Origin: Hyphomicrobiaceae bacterium | Lineage (GTDB): Bacteria; Pseudomonadota; Alphaproteobacteria; Rhizobiales; Methyloligellaceae | DNA: 64,000 nucleotides | Direction: 5' to 3' | NCBI GenBank assembly: GCA_028066055.1 | Contig: JALCBY010000003.1 | Span: 125,416 to 189,415, forward strand | Part shown: positions 63,876 through 64,000 of the stretch, one piece after another | Layout: every line of letters starts with the position of its first letter | How positions within the stretch are numbered: position 1 is the first letter of the stretch | Notes under the pieces: generated by a model | Told to the model about the DNA's origin: nothing | Databases searched by the model: none | The model's input: the letters and a program-made list of their open reading frames with translations, nothing else | Program-made: the position numbers and the translations under genes

Positions 63876-64000
63876 ATGAGCGCCAGCAAGTTTGACGTGG
63901 CCGGGATCGGCAACGCGATCGTCGATGTTATAGCGCGTTGCGATGATGCTTTTTTGTCCAACAACGGCATGGAAAAGGGGTTTATGCAGCTCGTTACCGC
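63876..64000 (+). CDS. Adenosine kinase-like PfkB family sugar kinase (partial)
   Basis: The first 41 codons of a gene cut by the window end. The start MSASKFDVAGIGNAIVDVIARCDDAFL is the PfkB/ribokinase N-terminus, with the GxGNAxxDv motif; the rest (FLSNNGMEKGFMQLV) fits adenosine kinases of Hyphomicrobiales. ATG at 63876 has GGGGAA upstream. Confidence 0.75.
   Translation, partial: MSASKFDVAGIGNAIVDVIARCDDAFLSNNGMEKGFMQLVT

Overview
The window is a GC-rich (roughly 60% by eye), gene-dense stretch of an alphaproteobacterial chromosome, most probably from the Hyphomicrobiales (Rhizobiales). This rests on the gene content (DUF2794, DUF2865, DUF2244, DUF1127 and IalB-type proteins), the run dapF-mtaB-ftsY-yciB followed by ccmABCDG and acnA, TTG/GTG starts behind strong Shine-Dalgarno sequences, and alphaproteobacterial-looking promoters (TTGnnn, 16-17 bp, CTATnT-like). 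I saw no tRNA, rRNA, CRISPR array, insertion sequence or prophage.

Layout. 1-1.35 kb: two tandem secreted paralogs and a SAM methyltransferase. 1.5-5.1 kb: a sitABCD-type manganese ABC importer behind a Fur/Mur-like box. 5.2-9.5 kb: dapF, mtaB, ftsY and yciB, coupled by 4-nt overlaps. 9.7-13.2 kb: a MarR regulator, then the cytochrome c maturation operon ccmA-B-C-D-G on the minus strand. 13.4-19.0 kb: acnA with a terminator, a DUF1223 protein, and convergent htpG. 19.1-19.3 kb: a candidate small RNA gene on the minus strand with its own promoter and terminator. 19.5-24.7 kb: DUF2794, a GNAT enzyme, a Bax-inhibitor-1 family protein and a YbbAP-type ABC system divergent from a TesA-like esterase. 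25.6-33.2 kb: an aldo/keto reductase, ThpR, a HAD phosphatase, a low-molecular-weight phosphatase, PhhB, DUF2865, a YkvA-like protein, a SpoU methyltransferase, an IalB-like protein, RlmN and a small membrane protein.

33.2-37.6 kb: a four-gene minus-strand operon (FMN glutamate-synthase-like oxidoreductase, ThDP-dependent enzyme, carboxymuconolactone-decarboxylase-family protein, DUF2938 membrane protein) whose pathway I cannot name. 37.8-42.2 kb: a LysE exporter, a secreted metallophosphoesterase, a HCCA-isomerase-like enzyme, and a LysR regulator divergent from a MAPEG protein. 42.3-46.6 kb: the most accessory-looking part, with a TPR-sulfotransferase on either side of which the base composition drops, argG, and a Fic toxin with a small antitoxin. 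46.8-49.2 kb: typA and a GNAT enzyme. 49.3-49.5 kb: a frameshifted, truncated remnant of a MetE-family gene. 49.7-54.6 kb: a TRAP transporter with a Tat-exported binding protein and unusually long small and large permeases. 54.8-57.2 kb: a GGDEF-EAL protein. 57.2-64.0 kb: a secreted hypothetical protein, dapB-gpmA, an AraC-type HTH/methyltransferase DNA-repair protein, DUF2244, nth, DUF1127, a GcvA-like LysR regulator, an EI24/CysZ membrane protein, and the start of an adenosine-kinase-like gene.

Most of the window is ordinary housekeeping. DapF and DapB both serve lysine/peptidoglycan precursor synthesis, Ccm supplies c-type cytochromes, and SitABCD supplies manganese. The parts that most deserve follow-up are the candidate small RNA upstream of htpG, the Fic module, the metE-like remnant, the uncharacterised ThDP/FMN operon and the extended TRAP permeases.
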